A DNA stretch of 5,568 bases, from positions 1 to 5,568 of the forward strand of contig CAYWJH010000165.1 in the NCBI GenBank assembly GCA_964458555.1, written 5' to 3'. A program made the position numbers and the translations under genes. This DNA is from SLST01 sp964458555 (GTDB taxonomy: Bacteria; Spirochaetota; Spirochaetia; DSM-27196; SLST01). The notes under the pieces were generated by a model. The model did no database searches, was not told the origin of the DNA, and saw only the letters and a list, made by a program, of their open reading frames with translations. Of this stretch, positions 5,173-5,568 are shown piece after piece; the stretch's first letter is position 1; the number at the start of each line of letters is the position of its first letter.

Positions 5173-5568
5173 TCAGAACCGATCGAAGTCCTCGTCGTCC
5201 GAGGCACCGGTGTGTACCGGCTCCGTCCGGTACGACGCGCTGCCGTTGCCGTTCGACCCGTGGCTCGCGTGCGAGGCGCCTTCGGGTGCCTGAACGGCCT
5301 TCGCGGATGCGCCGGGCGCAGTGAGAACCGCCGCGTCGGTCATTTTCTTCAACTTGAACGTCGCGATCGAGGCGCGCAGCTGATCGGCCTGGCTCGAAAG
5401 CTCTTCGGAGGCCGAAGCGCTCTCCTCGGCGCTCGCGGTGTTCGACTGCGTCACCTGGTCGACCTGACCCAGGCCCTCGGTGATCTGCTCGATCGCGAGC
5501 GACTGCTCCTTGCTCGCCGCGGCGATCTCCTCGAGGAACTGCGCGACGCGCTGCGCGCCGCCCACGAT
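5173..5568 (-). CDS. Methyl-accepting chemotaxis protein, C-terminus (cut by right window edge)
   Basis: This is the last 131 residues of a chemoreceptor, open to the right edge; the GTG near the edge is internal, not a start. Residues 1-73 form the descending coiled-coil helix of the cytoplasmic signalling domain: E-E-I-A-A-A-S-K-E-Q-S-L-A-I-E-Q-I, then Q-V-D-Q-V-T-Q-S-N-T, then an A/S/E-rich methylation helix (S-A-E-E-S-A-S-A-S-E-E-L) whose Glu residues are candidate CheR/CheB sites. About 50 residues rich in Ala, Gly, Ser, His and Asn follow as a flexible linker. The protein ends in the acidic tail D-D-E-D-F-D-R-F, fitting the aromatic-x-x-aromatic pentapeptide tether that binds CheR/CheB in some receptors. 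The sensory domain, HAMP and hairpin tip lie outside the window, so the ligand is unknown. Transcription ends at the hairpin at 5108-5135. Confidence 0.92.
   Translation of the reverse strand: MVGGAQRVAQFLEEIAAASKEQSLAIEQITEGLGQVDQVTQSNTASAEESASASEELSSQADQLRASIATFKLKKMTDAAVLTAPGASAKAVQAPEGASHASHGSNGNGSASYRTEPVHTGASDDEDFDRF

Overview
This is a GC-rich, gene-dense chromosomal stretch from what looks like a motile, prototrophic, Gram-negative-type bacterium. Motility is suggested by a chemoreceptor, and biosynthetic capacity by a full-length branched-chain amino acid enzyme. The chemoreceptor C-terminus (Ala/Ser/Glu-rich methylation helix, flexible linker, acidic-aromatic tail) would suit a GC-rich spirochaete or a proteobacterium/deltaproteobacterium-like lineage. 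I cannot fix the phylum from this window. No insertion sequence, integron site, CRISPR array, tRNA or rRNA was seen.

Layout from left to right. (1) Minus strand, cut by the left edge: the N-terminal half (six membrane helices) of an MFS-type transporter. (2) A 141-base divergent intergenic region. (3) Plus strand: a complete AI-2E family (PerM-like) membrane protein with a good ribosome binding site and an arginine-rich tail. (4) Minus strand, convergent with it and only 9 bases away: a likely two-gene operon in which an AAC(3)-family N-acetyltransferase is followed, after 21 bases, by a pterin-4a-carbinolamine dehydratase of the PhhB type. (5) A 92-base divergent control region containing a perfect 7-bp inverted repeat (GTGCAAG/CTTGCAC). 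The repeat arms contain the candidate -35 boxes of both flanking genes. The region also holds a strong but oddly placed Shine-Dalgarno sequence and a 12-codon ORF whose stop overlaps the next start. (6) Plus strand: a complete E. coli-type dihydroxy-acid dehydratase (ilvD), the valine/isoleucine/leucine pathway enzyme. (7) A strong GC hairpin with a T-run on the minus-strand side, which is the terminator of the last gene. (8) Minus strand, cut by the right edge: the C-terminus of a methyl-accepting chemotaxis protein.

The genes do not form one obvious pathway; most are housekeeping functions. The most interesting material is regulatory. Three of the four visible start codons without a good Shine-Dalgarno lie 6-8 bases downstream of a -10-like element with a 17-base spacer to a -35-like element. 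This would fit leaderless transcription. The aac(3)/ilvD divergent region has a symmetrical architecture that could give coordinated or mutually exclusive expression. I found no convincing evidence for a wholly new multi-gene system here.
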